Made by a program: the position numbers and the translations under genes. Below, piece after piece: positions 10,260-18,986 of a stretch of 64,000 nt of DNA. Position 1 is the first letter of the stretch; each line of letters starts with the position of its first letter. A model generated the notes under the pieces. The model searched no databases, was not told the origin of the DNA, and worked only from the letters and a program-made list of their open reading frames with translations. Source of the stretch: Dictyobacter kobayashii (GTDB taxonomy: Bacteria; Chloroflexota; Ktedonobacteria; Ktedonobacterales; Ktedonobacteraceae); the NCBI RefSeq assembly GCF_003967555.1, contig NZ_BIFS01000001.1:2914001-2978000 (forward strand). The letters run 5' to 3'.

Positions 10260-10283
10260 AGGTCGTTCACTTGGAACATTGAT

Positions 10284-10312
10284 AATATATACCATTTGTC
10301 GGGTTTCGTCAA
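10284..10312 (-). promoter_or_regulatory. Promoter of tRNA-Asn
   Basis: On the minus strand TTGACG and TATATT are separated by 17 bp, about 25 bp upstream of the tRNA. Confidence 0.75.
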
Positions 10313-10336
10313 TACTTTTCGCAATGAAAATTGACT

Positions 10337-12277
10337 TTATCCGATAAATTCGTTGATGAGTGTCAGGCTCGTAGCGAGGAACACACTCAGACTGGCAATG
10401 GCAATGACTGGATTGAGTAATGGCGCTGCGATCAGGCTGCCGCGCAGGCGCGCTCGCTGTAAGATGTTTGGTAGGGCCAGACCACAGAGAGCGGCGATCA
10501 ATAGGGTGAAACCAAAGCTCAGGCCAACAGCGATACTGAGTAAGAGCGAACGATAAAGGAGCCAGGACAGTAGGCAGACCAGAATGGTAGTCAGGATGCC
10601 GCCGGTAGTGCCATGGAGTACCTCTCTCCAAAGGGTACGGAAGAAGTCTCTCCCACGTTTTGTACGCAATTCCCAGCCTGCGATACCCAGGGCCTGGGAA
10701 CTAGCCGCACCTGCGGTCAGCAGGAGCATTGGTATCAGGCAGAGCACGCCATTTAGGGCCAGGTGCAGGTTTAGACCAGGCATTGAGCCTGTCAATAAGG
10801 CCAGCGCACTGGCTGTCCCCAGTATGGGCTGGAATGCACTGGAGATGATCAAGGCAATGAAGAAGCCTACCACTACATTCACGATTAACCATGAGGAACG
10901 GCTGATGCTGCTCCTGCGGCGCGAGTCTTCATCGGCTTCGCTTTCTTCGACATCGGTACCAGTAATTTCAGAAACGTCCTCAGCCTGCTCTTCGTGGATA
11001 ACATCAATCACATCGTCCACCGTAACCATACCTTTTAAGTGGTTATCCGCGTCCACTACCGGCACTCCGAGCAGATCATATTTAGCAATGATATGCGCAA
11101 CTTCTTCCTGGTCAGCGTCGATCTGCACTTTGATGATATCTTGATCCATCAGGTCACGCATGCGCGTATCAGGCTCGGCGGTGACGATCTGACGCAATGA
11201 AACAACGCCGATCAGATGTTGTTCTTCATCAATGATATAGAGATAGTAGACCATATCCAGGTGCGAGGAGTGCCGCCGTAGGTAGATCAATACCTCTTCG
11301 ACGGTCGCCTCTTGAGGTTGCACCAGCACTTCAGTGGTCATGATACCACCAGCGGTCTCGCCGCCGTAACGCAACAAATCGCGAATCGGCTGCGATTCAT
11401 TGACAGGCATCAGATTGAGTAACCGCTCTGCTTCCAGGGCCGGGATGTCGGATAGAATATCAGCGGCGTCGTCTGGAGCCAGGCGTTCCAGTAGATCAGA
11501 GGCGCGCTCGGGTCCCAGCTCGGTTAACAACTCGGATTGTAATGGATATTCAACTTCGTTCAGTGTATCGGCGGCCGTCTCATCGTCCAGGCGTTCCAGC
11601 ATCGCTCCGGCGTCTTCCAGATCGAGCTGTTCTAGAATATCAGCGATGTCGGCCGGATGCAGCTCAGATAATTTATTATGGCTGACGTTCAATTGCACTT
11701 TAGGAACAACGCCGACCGCACCTACTGTGGCGCTCCCGGCTCCCACGGCGGCCAATTGGCTGGTATTGGTGCTGATCACCTGAATTGGCTCAACATAATT
11801 CCAGGTGACGGTGCGCTCGGCCAGCTGCAGGGGCGTTACGCGCCCGATCATATCCACGGCAGGCTGCCAACCCAGGCGGCGTAGTAGGCCGCTCAAACCA
11901 ATATCAACACCCACCAGGCGGGCTGTGCGCTTAATTTGTGCTAGCTTTAAGTCATTGACTTTAACTACCCGGAAGCCCTGGGTGTCTACAATCTGTTTAT
12001 CCAGGATATCGCGCTTCAACAGGATCTCCGCGGAATGGGGCTCATAAGAATTGATTTGTGTCTGTGCTACCGCCAGCTGAATCGGTGCGGTTTCAATATT
12101 TTGTACCTGCGACCAGGGAATAACCAGACGCTCATTTCCGCTGGCTGGACTGACGATCAGGGCGGTTACCACTGGAAAGGTCTCATTTAAGGTCACGCAG
12201 ATATCCCGCAGGGAACCAATGCGGCGATGATCAATATCATAAATGCTTTTATGGAGTAATGCGCTTAAAAAAATCAT
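10337..12277 (-). CDS. mgtE: PRC-barrel/MgtE-type magnesium transporter
   Basis: A divalent-cation channel or transporter of the MgtE family. A PRC-barrel-like N-terminal half (about 1-165) is followed by an MgtE_N helical domain (about 205-310), paired CBS domains (about 315-440) and about five membrane helices (465-645). At 646 residues it is longer than the usual 450 because of the added N-terminal region. The membrane part has PMLLLTAGAASSQALGIAG at the filter-like segment. The last helix (NPVIAIASLSVFLA) lacks the aspartate normally seen there, so ion specificity is uncertain. AAGGTGG 6-9 nt before the ATG at 12277 fixes the start. A structured stretch with a small ORF lies upstream. Confidence 0.88.
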   Translation of the reverse strand: MIFLSALLHKSIYDIDHRRIGSLRDICVTLNETFPVVTALIVSPASGNERLVIPWSQVQNIETAPIQLAVAQTQINSYEPHSAEILLKRDILDKQIVDTQGFRVVKVNDLKLAQIKRTARLVGVDIGLSGLLRRLGWQPAVDMIGRVTPLQLAERTVTWNYVEPIQVISTNTSQLAAVGAGSATVGAVGVVPKVQLNVSHNKLSELHPADIADILEQLDLEDAGAMLERLDDETAADTLNEVEYPLQSELLTELGPERASDLLERLAPDDAADILSDIPALEAERLLNLMPVNESQPIRDLLRYGGETAGGIMTTEVLVQPQEATVEEVLIYLRRHSSHLDMVYYLYIIDEEQHLIGVVSLRQIVTAEPDTRMRDLMDQDIIKVQIDADQEEVAHIIAKYDLLGVPVVDADNHLKGMVTVDDVIDVIHEEQAEDVSEITGTDVEESEADEDSRRRSSISRSSWLIVNVVVGFFIALIISSAFQPILGTASALALLTGSMPGLNLHLALNGVLCLIPMLLLTAGAASSQALGIAGWELRTKRGRDFFRTLWREVLHGTTGGILTTILVCLLSWLLYRSLLLSIAVGLSFGFTLLIAALCGLALPNILQRARLRGSLIAAPLLNPVIAIASLSVFLATSLTLINEFIG

Positions 12278-12608
12278 GGGTATCACCACCTTTTTTGCAA
12301 GTAAACAAGGTCAAGTTAGCTAACCACTGCTATATAGGCGCGCAGTGATTACGCAGGCATAGTCCATCCAACCATATCTCCAGAAGAGATATGGCGCACA
12401 GCAGTCTGTGAAATGCATGGTGATACAATCAGCTGAGCTTTAGTGATGCATTTCGACGAATGTGCTGTAAAATGCTGGGGACGCTGCAGAGCAGCGTAAA
12501 GGACTTACTGGCAAAAATGGAGTGCTCTTACTCGACATCAGTCACATCAATGGGGGCGATGCCTGGCTCATCAAGTAAGGGGGATGATGTTTGCATTACC
12601 CCTGAGGA
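12278..12608 (-). promoter_or_regulatory. Structured leader candidate upstream of mgtE
   Basis: This gene-free stretch holds three inverted repeats: CCATATCTC/GAGATATGG (12372-12394), AAATGCAT/ATGCATTT (12411-12453) and ACGCTGC/GCAGCGT (12481-12497). It could be a regulatory 5' leader of mgtE. The conserved core of the ykoK/M-box magnesium riboswitch is not recognisable. Confidence 0.4.
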
Positions 12609-12722
12609 TCAAGAATGAAGGGATCCAGTCACTTTACTCAATGAGGAGAAGAACAGTCCTGAAAGCAGGTATGCACTGGTAATCTTCTTGGCATACCTAC
12701 TATGACTAGGGCCAGCGTCCAT
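12609..12722 (-). CDS. Small ORF (37 residues) upstream of mgtE
   Basis: An unrecognised short frame with an unusually strong ribosome binding site, AAAGGAGGTGA, ending about 5 nt before the ATG at 12722. The peptide has a basic N-terminal part (SRYAKK) and a hydrophobic centre (AYLLSGLFFSS). It lies between a promoter-like site and the structured mgtE leader, which suggests a leader peptide or small membrane protein. The ribosome binding site is the main evidence; there is no homology support. Confidence 0.5.
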   Translation of the reverse strand: MDAGPSHSRYAKKITSAYLLSGLFFSSLSKVTGSLHS

Positions 12723-12846
12723 GTCCCTCACCTCCTTTGCCCGGACAATTGACACTCTCACACCAGGGGATGGCCTGTAACCATCACTCAACTGTTTTGT
12801 GGAGAATATGGCAACTGTGGGTTGTAACAAATTTTTTTCCTGTGTT

Positions 12847-12876
12847 AGTATATCACCTTGTCGTGACTTTAGGCAA
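12847..12876 (-). promoter_or_regulatory. Promoter candidate upstream of the small ORF and mgtE
   Basis: Minus-strand TTGCCT and TATACT are separated by 18 bp, about 125 bp upstream of the small ORF. Confidence 0.5.
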
Positions 12877-12923
12877 GGCTTGGTAGATATATTTAGCTGA
12901 AATTCCTACGAAAGGACTAAGTT

Positions 12924-13658
12924 TTAACCATTGGGAAGCAATGGGAATATTTTTTGTTTGAGCTGGGCCGCGATCTGTTCAGCCGCCATGGAGGCGTCGA
13001 TGACCTCAAAGTGGTATTCAATGGCCATCTTGTCGTATTCGGCCAGCATGAGTTTCTGGTAGCGCACAAAACTTTCGAACAGGTCATTGCCCAGGCGCAT
13101 GTCCATACCTGATTCCCAGTAATCAAAGCCATGTCCCTGCAGGACGCGCGGCACGAGTTCTTCAAGTTCGACGCGTAAATAGAAGGTGATATCAGGTTTG
13201 AGGGCGAGTCCATAAATGGAGCGTAGCCAGCGGGAGTCGGCTCCACGCACGAGGGCGCGAGCCATTAGCGAGTAGATATAGCGATCAATGAGGACGATAA
13301 AACCAGCGCGTAAGGCGGGGAGGATCTGGTTTTCAAAGCGATCTATAAAGTCGGCGGCGTAGAATAAATTTAATGTGATCGGGCCCAGGGTATTTCCGTC
13401 TTTTGCCTCTTTAAGTCCACTGCCTGCCAGCTCGGAACGGGTCATTTCACTATCGACGACGGCATAGCCGCTGCTCTCCAGCCATGGCCTCAACAATTGA
13501 AGTTGGGTACTACGACCCACTCCATCTGTACCCTCAATGACAACCAGGCGACCTGGCAGGATCTCTTCTTTCGCACGTAGGCCAATGGCATCGATACCGT
13601 AGAAATCTAATGCAGTCATATCTTCTTCACCTTCTAGCTGATTTTCTAGCGTGATCAT
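12924..13658 (-). CDS. Thymidylate kinase-like protein with altered P-loop
   Basis: A 244-residue P-loop protein of the dTMP kinase fold. The P-loop reads EGTDGVGRSTQ at about 42-52, with arginine in place of the Walker A lysine. The DRY motif (LIDRYIYS) is kept. Replacement of that lysine usually weakens or abolishes phosphoryl transfer, so this copy may be regulatory or have another substrate. Its ATG overlaps the stop of the intact upstream paralogue by 4 bp, so the two are translationally coupled and could form a heteromer. An in-frame ATG at 13619 after GAAGGTGAAG is an alternative start. Confidence 0.8.
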   Translation of the reverse strand: MITLENQLEGEEDMTALDFYGIDAIGLRAKEEILPGRLVVIEGTDGVGRSTQLQLLRPWLESSGYAVVDSEMTRSELAGSGLKEAKDGNTLGPITLNLFYAADFIDRFENQILPALRAGFIVLIDRYIYSLMARALVRGADSRWLRSIYGLALKPDITFYLRVELEELVPRVLQGHGFDYWESGMDMRLGNDLFESFVRYQKLMLAEYDKMAIEYHFEVIDASMAAEQIAAQLKQKIFPLLPNG

Positions 13659-14410
13659 AACTCTTCTCGACTGTTTCTACTGTGCAATATTTCTATGCCG
13701 CGAGCGATATTTTCTAGCTCTTTTCCTGGCAATGGTGGTCGCAGACGACGCACGCCTTCCAGGTGCGGACGCACCAGTTTGCGCATCATGCGTTGTTGTT
13801 CAGGGATAGTCAATGTAGCATCCATGACTGTGAGGTCGAATTCCTCGACCATCGCTTCGTATTCATCTACAATGCGTTGCTGGAATAGTGTAAAGCTCTG
13901 ACGAGGATCGCTGCTCAAACCTAGATCCATGCCTGCTTCGTAATATTTGAGCTCAGTGCGACCTGTGAGGATACGATTCAAAGAGACATCCAGGGGAACG
14001 CGGAAGTAGAAGGCGCAGGTGGGCTGTACGGCAAACTGGTAGAGCTCACGCACCCATTGGCGATCTACATTGCGGGCAACATCGCGCGCGAATGCCGTAT
14101 AGATATAACGGTCGGCCAGCACGATAGCTCCAGCTTTTAGTGGCGGAATAATATCATGCTCTGTGCGATCCGCGAAATCAGTAGCGTGGATCAAGCTAAA
14201 CGTGGTAGGCGTTAGCAGTTGTTTTTTCTTTCCCCGGCTGGTTGTTTTTTTGACCAGCGGCGAAGAGTTCCACTCGCTAAAAAAGACCGTATAGCCCTCG
14301 CTTATCAACCATTGACGCAGCAAGGCGATCTGAGTGCTCTTTCCTGAGCCATCCACTCCTTCTACAACAAAGAGCTTTCCTGGGTACCGATGTAGTCCAT
14401 AAGTCTCCAT
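13655..14410 (-). CDS. Thymidylate kinase-like protein
   Basis: A 251-residue dTMP kinase family protein with an intact P-loop EGVDGSGKSTQ at about 17-27 and a DRYIYTAFARD motif. It is some 40 residues longer than a typical Tmk, mostly at the C-terminus. It may phosphorylate dTMP or another nucleotide. Whether it is the housekeeping enzyme cannot be decided here. First gene of a two-gene unit with the P-loop-altered paralogue. Confidence 0.82.
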   Translation of the reverse strand: METYGLHRYPGKLFVVEGVDGSGKSTQIALLRQWLISEGYTVFFSEWNSSPLVKKTTSRGKKKQLLTPTTFSLIHATDFADRTEHDIIPPLKAGAIVLADRYIYTAFARDVARNVDRQWVRELYQFAVQPTCAFYFRVPLDVSLNRILTGRTELKYYEAGMDLGLSSDPRQSFTLFQQRIVDEYEAMVEEFDLTVMDATLTIPEQQRMMRKLVRPHLEGVRRLRPPLPGKELENIARGIEILHSRNSREEL

Positions 14411-14729
14411 GCTATGATCCTTTTAACTACTATGACAAAGGAAATATAAACTCGATTATGCGTTGATTTGTATCTTTATGTCAAGTTTTTGCCCATGTCT
14501 ATCCAGGGGATTTTTCCTGAGTAATTGCGTCCTATATATTAAACTACCACGCAGAGGAAGCGGCTTGTTTATAAAGCCTGGTAATATTATTTTCTATCGG
14601 ACAATGTCTGTATTTTTTGTACCCTGAAAATGATGTATTTGTCTGGGACTTTTTTAGACGTGCTATAGTATGGGAATAAGGTTTCATAGCCCATCTATTA
14701 CTATTTAATATGATCTTTTGGAGGCTTTT
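14411..14729. other. Divergent intergenic region
   Basis: AT-rich spacer between leftward and rightward genes. No small gene is seen. TATAGT near 14665 could be a -10 for the rightward gene, but no good -35 accompanies it. Confidence 0.3.
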
Positions 14730-15089
14730 ATGATAGAGCTTGGTGTGGCAGCTCTAGCGGGTATTATTTTTGCGGGTGTCTGTGTGGCTGTGCTGGTGGT
14801 AGTTGGCATTATGAATATTCGTTCGGGGCGCAAGGCTCTGGCGCGCGTTCGTGGTACCGGTCAGTCCGCGGCCTGGCACCGGCAGGTATTAATTTTATTT
14901 GGATTGAATAATATCGCTTTTGCCGCCCTGCTGGCACTGGTCGTGTTATTGGCCGTGGTGCTGGATCGTGGCATAAAAATTACTATTATAGTATTATTGG
15001 CTCTACTCTTTGTGATCAGTATTGTACTGGTTGTGCGCTGTGTAATGTCAGTTATGCAGACATCACGTGATTTAACACGTCTCGAATAA
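14730..15089 (+). CDS. Small membrane protein of unknown function
   Basis: 119 residues with three hydrophobic segments: about 6-28, 55-80 and 83-105. A short basic loop (RSGRKALARVRG) lies between the first two. I recognise no family. The ATG at 14730 is chosen because GGAGG lies 5 nt upstream. It is followed by a miniature element, not by a partner gene. Confidence 0.75.
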   Translation: MIELGVAALAGIIFAGVCVAVLVVVGIMNIRSGRKALARVRGTGQSAAWHRQVLILFGLNNIAFAALLALVVLLAVVLDRGIKITIIVLLALLFVISIVLVVRCVMSVMQTSRDLTRLE

Positions 15090-15108
15090 TCATCTTGATT
15101 AATGATCG

Positions 15109-15300
15109 TTTAAGATACAGGGCTTTTTCATGTTCGTCCAGAGAGCGTAGGGAGATCACGAGCAAGTGATACGATAGACATTCTTTCAGGTGTGGAGTGT
15201 ATGTGGTGGGCGGCCGCGGCCGCCCACCACATACACTCCACACTCCCAACCTGGCGCCGCAGGCGCCAAAGAGGAATAGTAAAAAGCCCTGTTTAAGATA
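15109..15300. mobile_element. Miniature inverted-repeat element with 9-bp target duplication and a 54-bp palindrome
   Basis: The nine bases TTTAAGATA occur as direct repeats at 15109-15117 and 15292-15300. They bracket a 174-bp unit (15118-15291) whose ends are the perfect inverted repeat CAGGGCTTTTT/AAAAAGCCCTG. Inside is a perfect 54-bp palindrome at 15190-15243, centred on GC-rich sequence, then a second hairpin TGGCGCC-GCA-GGCGCCA at 15252-15268. There is no room for a transposase. This is the structure of a non-autonomous element mobilised in trans; the parent family is not identified. Confidence 0.88.
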
Positions 15301-15377
15301 GTGTAGATGTGGTTGAATGATATGCATGTGAGATAGAATGGGAAGAGAAGTACCTACACGACCGAAGAATAGGAAAT

Positions 15378-16049
15378 ATGATGGCAAGTAATCAAGTGTT
15401 GCATGTGAATATACCTACGCCTACCGGCTATCTGGAGGGAATCTTAAAGCCGGAAGAGGAGGGCGTTGTGCCAGATTTTGTCGGCGTAATCTGTCATCCT
15501 CATCCCCTCGGCGGCGGGACCATGCACAACAAAGTAGTGTTTAAAGTTGCCCAGGCCTTGCAGATGGTGAATGTACCAGCATTGCGCTTTAATTTTCGTG
15601 GTGTGGGCCATAGCACTGGATCGTATGATGAGGGGCGAGGTGAGATGGATGATGTGCGCTATGCCCTGGAGTTTATGAGCCGCCGCTATCCAGGTGTGCC
15701 GGCGATTGTGGCCGGTTTTTCCTTTGGCTCATATGTGGGACTACGTGTGGCCTGCGCGGATGATCGCGTATCCGGGATGATTGGTCTGGGTGTGCCAGCA
15801 CGTATGTTTAATAGTGGTGAGACGCTGCCACAATGCCATAAGCCAAAGTTGTTTATTCATGGCACGGCTGATGAATTGGCCCCCTATGAACAGGCGGTAG
15901 AATGGTTTGAACATGTATCGGCCCCCAAGCGCCTGGTGACTCTGGAGGGTGCGGATCATTTCTTCAAAGAGTATTTGCCAGAGGTGCAGACATTGGTGGC
16001 CGACTTCGCTCGTTCGCTGATTATGCCACCATCCATTGAGCAAGCATAA
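15378..16049 (+). CDS. Alpha/beta hydrolase of the COG2945 type
   Basis: A 223-residue cytosolic hydrolase. CHPHPLGGGTMHNKVV lies at about 36-51, and the oxyanion-side RFNFRGVG follows. The nucleophile elbow is GFSFGS, an acid follows HGTADE and the catalytic histidine is in GADHFF. The family resembles dienelactone hydrolases and many members have no known substrate. The gene ends 46 bp before the likely start of the peptidase gene, so the two are probably co-transcribed. Confidence 0.87.
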   Translation: MMASNQVLHVNIPTPTGYLEGILKPEEEGVVPDFVGVICHPHPLGGGTMHNKVVFKVAQALQMVNVPALRFNFRGVGHSTGSYDEGRGEMDDVRYALEFMSRRYPGVPAIVAGFSFGSYVGLRVACADDRVSGMIGLGVPARMFNSGETLPQCHKPKLFIHGTADELAPYEQAVEWFEHVSAPKRLVTLEGADHFFKEYLPEVQTLVADFARSLIMPPSIEQA

Positions 16050-16095
16050 ATCGGGTTGTTCATTGTCTTCTATACACATACAAAGGAGCCTGCAG

Positions 16096-18138
16096 TTGAA
16101 TTTCCCAGTCACACGTCTAGATGAGACGGTTGAAGATTATCATGGTACGCGTGTTGCTGATCCGTATCGCTGGCTAGAGGATGAGAAGTCGGCGGAAACG
16201 CAGTCCTGGGTGGAGCAGCAACACGCTCTGGCCCGGGCATACCTGGATAAGATTCCTACTCTTGAACAGATCAGAGCTCGCTATACCGAGTTATATAACT
16301 ATCCGAAGTTCTCTGCACCGCATAAAAAAGGTGAGCGCTATTATTTCTCAAAGAATACGGGGCTGCAGAATCAATCGGTACTCTATATGCAGCCGTCTCT
16401 GGAAGCTGAGGCTCGTGTGGTGCTGGACCCCAATACTCTGAGCACAGATGGAACGGTTTCGCTGACCAACCAGGCTTTTAGCCACGATGGTACCTTGCTG
16501 GCCTATGGCACTTCGAGCAGTGGGAGCGATTGGCAGGAGATTCATGTGCGCCAGGTGGATAGTGGGGTGGATTTTGAAGAGGTGATTCAGTGGTGTAAAT
16601 TTAGTGGCATTGCCTGGAAACATGATAATTCTGGCTTCTTTTATAATCGTCTACCCGAACCTGGTACCGTGGCGGAAGAGGATCAAAGCAAGTTCAGCAA
16701 GGTCTACTGGCATACTGTGAATACACCGCAGTCAGAGGATCAACTGATCTTTGAGCGTCCAGAGGCTAAGGAGCTTAGTTTTACGCCTTTTATTACCGAT
16801 GATGGCAAATATTTATTCCTGACGGTCTGGAATGGTACAGAACCTCGCAATCGTCTCTACTATCGTGAGATTGAGAGTAGCTCTCCCTTTGTACGCCTGC
16901 TGGATGAGGCTGATGCAAGTTATGACCTGATTGGCAATGATGGACCCATTTTCTATATCCAGACCAATCTAGATGCCCCCAAAGGTCGTATCATTGCCAT
17001 TGATAGCGCCCGGCCTGAACGCGAACATTGGCGTGAGCTGATTCCTGAGCAGGATGATGTGATGGCTTTTGCGCAGATTGTTAATCAGCAATTTGTGATC
17101 GCTTATATGCATGATGCTCATCATGAAATTAAGCTTTATAGCAAAGATGGTAGTTTACAGCAGCAGCTGGCTTTGCCGACTCTGGGTTCGGTAATTGATC
17201 TGTCGGGTGAGCCAGATGGTGATGAGTTGTTTATCACTTTTACCTCTTTCCTCTATCCTTCAACCGTTTTCCGCTATGATTTTGTCTGCAATACCCTGCA
17301 TCCCTTGCGTCCCTCGGCGGCTAAATTTGATCCCACTGGTTATGAGACAACCCAGGTCTTCTATCCTTCCAAGGATGGTACGCGTGTGCCTATGTTTTTG
17401 ACCCATAAGAAGGGGCTGGTGTTGGATGGTAATAATCCTGTCCTGATCTATGGCTATGGTGGCTTTGATATCAGCCTGACCCCAACTTTTGGCATTACGC
17501 CTCTACTCTGGGTGGAGCATGGAGGCATCTATGCCGTGGCCAACCTGCGTGGTGGTAGCGAGTATGGTGAGCAGTGGCATGAGGCCGGTATGCTGGCGAA
17601 GAAGCAGAATGTCTTCGATGATTTTATTGCTGCCGCAGAATGGCTGATTGCAAATAAATACACCCGGACCTCACGCGTCGCTATTATGGGGGGCAGTAAC
17701 GGCGGCTTGCTGGTGGCGGCCTGCCTGGTGCAGCGTCCTGATCTCTATGGGGCTGTGGTCTGCCGCGTGCCGGTAATTGATATGCTGCGCTACCATAAAT
17801 TTACCGTGGGACGTTACTGGGTTGGTGAGTATGGCGATGCTGAGCACAATCCGGAGCAGTTTCCCTTCATGTATGCTTATTCACCACTGCACAATGTACG
17901 GCCCGCTACCTCATATCCTCCGACCTTGATTATGACTGCGGATACTGATGATCGTGTTGTGCCCGCCCACGCGCGTAAGTTTGCCGCTACCTTGCAGGCC
18001 GCTCAGTCGGGCGAGGCTCCGGTTATCTTGCGCGTTGAAATGAAGGCCGGCCATGGTATGGGGAAACCTACCGCCAAAATTATTGAAGAGGAGTCAGATG
18101 TGCTTGGCTTCCTCTTCCAGACTTTCCAGATGTCGTAG
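16096..18138 (+). CDS. Prolyl oligopeptidase (S9A family)
   Basis: A serine peptidase that cleaves short peptides after proline, with an N-terminal beta-propeller gating a C-terminal hydrolase domain. The N-terminus DYHGTRVADPYRWLED is typical of the family. The nucleophile Ser534 is in GGSNGG, the acid loop is TADTDDRVVP and the catalytic His653 is in KAGHGMGKPT. The start is TTG at 16096 after AAGGAG with 7-8 nt spacing, giving 680 residues, normal for the family. An upstream ATG at 16036 would overlap the previous gene and add a non-conserved tail. Confidence 0.94.
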   Translation: MNFPVTRLDETVEDYHGTRVADPYRWLEDEKSAETQSWVEQQHALARAYLDKIPTLEQIRARYTELYNYPKFSAPHKKGERYYFSKNTGLQNQSVLYMQPSLEAEARVVLDPNTLSTDGTVSLTNQAFSHDGTLLAYGTSSSGSDWQEIHVRQVDSGVDFEEVIQWCKFSGIAWKHDNSGFFYNRLPEPGTVAEEDQSKFSKVYWHTVNTPQSEDQLIFERPEAKELSFTPFITDDGKYLFLTVWNGTEPRNRLYYREIESSSPFVRLLDEADASYDLIGNDGPIFYIQTNLDAPKGRIIAIDSARPEREHWRELIPEQDDVMAFAQIVNQQFVIAYMHDAHHEIKLYSKDGSLQQQLALPTLGSVIDLSGEPDGDELFITFTSFLYPSTVFRYDFVCNTLHPLRPSAAKFDPTGYETTQVFYPSKDGTRVPMFLTHKKGLVLDGNNPVLIYGYGGFDISLTPTFGITPLLWVEHGGIYAVANLRGGSEYGEQWHEAGMLAKKQNVFDDFIAAAEWLIANKYTRTSRVAIMGGSNGGLLVAACLVQRPDLYGAVVCRVPVIDMLRYHKFTVGRYWVGEYGDAEHNPEQFPFMYAYSPLHNVRPATSYPPTLIMTADTDDRVVPAHARKFAATLQAAQSGEAPVILRVEMKAGHGMGKPTAKIIEEESDVLGFLFQTFQMS

Positions 18139-18266
18139 TTACGCCCTGGTGGGTTTTTTAGACCTACCCATTTCTCACAGGCATAACGTCGTCTTTGTAA
18201 ATGTTTCATTTTATCAAAACGTATACCAAAAAAGCGTGGAGATTGAATTATGCGAGGAGACGCGTT

Positions 18267-18920
18267 ATGTCTGTGAAGATTAGACCTATTAAAGATATTG
18301 AGGAGAAGTTGGCGGCGGCTAACAGGCCACCCAGTTGGCGCTGGTACCATGGCCTGGCTTTTTATTTGATTATTCAGGTGCTTACCTTTTCGACCTCGGC
18401 CCTGGTCAGCATTGCTTCGGGCAACAAAGGGAGTAATGCCAAAGAAACTATTTTTGGCGATACCTCTTACTTTAAGCAACTGAAGCAGGTCAAAATTACT
18501 CCACCCTCCTGGTTTTTTGCGCCAGCCTGGACCGTCAATAATATCAGCACCATCTATGGTGCCTTGCGTGTGCTTAATATGCCAAAAGAGACGCCGGGAC
18601 GCAATGCCTTCCTGACCTTGCAGGCGGCGAGCTGGCTGGATTTTGTGGCTTTTAATGCGGCCTACTTTAGTCTGCGCTCACCTATTAACGCCTTTGTACT
18701 GACTGTCATCTTCTTTCTGCTTACGATTGCCAGTGGCTTCGTCGCTATCTTCCGTCTGAAAGATACCCGCGTGGCCCTTTCGCTTGGCAGCCTGTTCATC
18801 TGGCTCATTGTAGCTACCACAGCCGCCACCACTCAGATGCTCTGGAATAAAGACGAGCTCTATGAGGTTGGCCCTTTCACTAAACCCAATCCCAAATTCG
18901 TCAAACAAAACGTGCGCTAA
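18267..18920 (+). CDS. TspO/MBR-family membrane protein
   Basis: 217 residues with about five membrane helices. The signature segment ITPPSWFFAPAWTVNN matches the proline/tryptophan-rich loop of TspO proteins, which bind tetrapyrroles and affect stress responses. About 50 N-terminal residues are extra compared with the usual 160, so this is a diverged member. The start at 18267 follows GAGGAG. The neighbouring P450 is a haem protein, but nothing shows a functional link. Confidence 0.75.
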   Translation: MSVKIRPIKDIEEKLAAANRPPSWRWYHGLAFYLIIQVLTFSTSALVSIASGNKGSNAKETIFGDTSYFKQLKQVKITPPSWFFAPAWTVNNISTIYGALRVLNMPKETPGRNAFLTLQAASWLDFVAFNAAYFSLRSPINAFVLTVIFFLLTIASGFVAIFRLKDTRVALSLGSLFIWLIVATTAATTQMLWNKDELYEVGPFTKPNPKFVKQNVR

Positions 18921-18934
18921 TCACTCACTGTAAT

Positions 18935-18969
18935 AAAGAGGCCCATGCTTTGCCAGGTGGGCCTCTTTT
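18935..18969. terminator. Bidirectional terminator between TspO-like and P450 genes
   Basis: Stem AAAGAGGCCCA/TGGGCCTCTTT with a 12-nt loop and a T-run on the plus strand, between convergent genes. Confidence 0.88.
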
Positions 18970-18986
18970 ATATGTGTATTGTTTGT

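Noticed and set aside
10337..12047. Several rightward Ser/Arg-rich frames opposite mgtE
   Set aside because: Shadow frames of a well-supported gene, with no ribosome binding sites and biased composition.
12278..12850. M-box (ykoK) magnesium riboswitch upstream of mgtE
   Set aside because: Position is right, but I could not match the conserved core segments on either strand; kept only as an unspecified leader.
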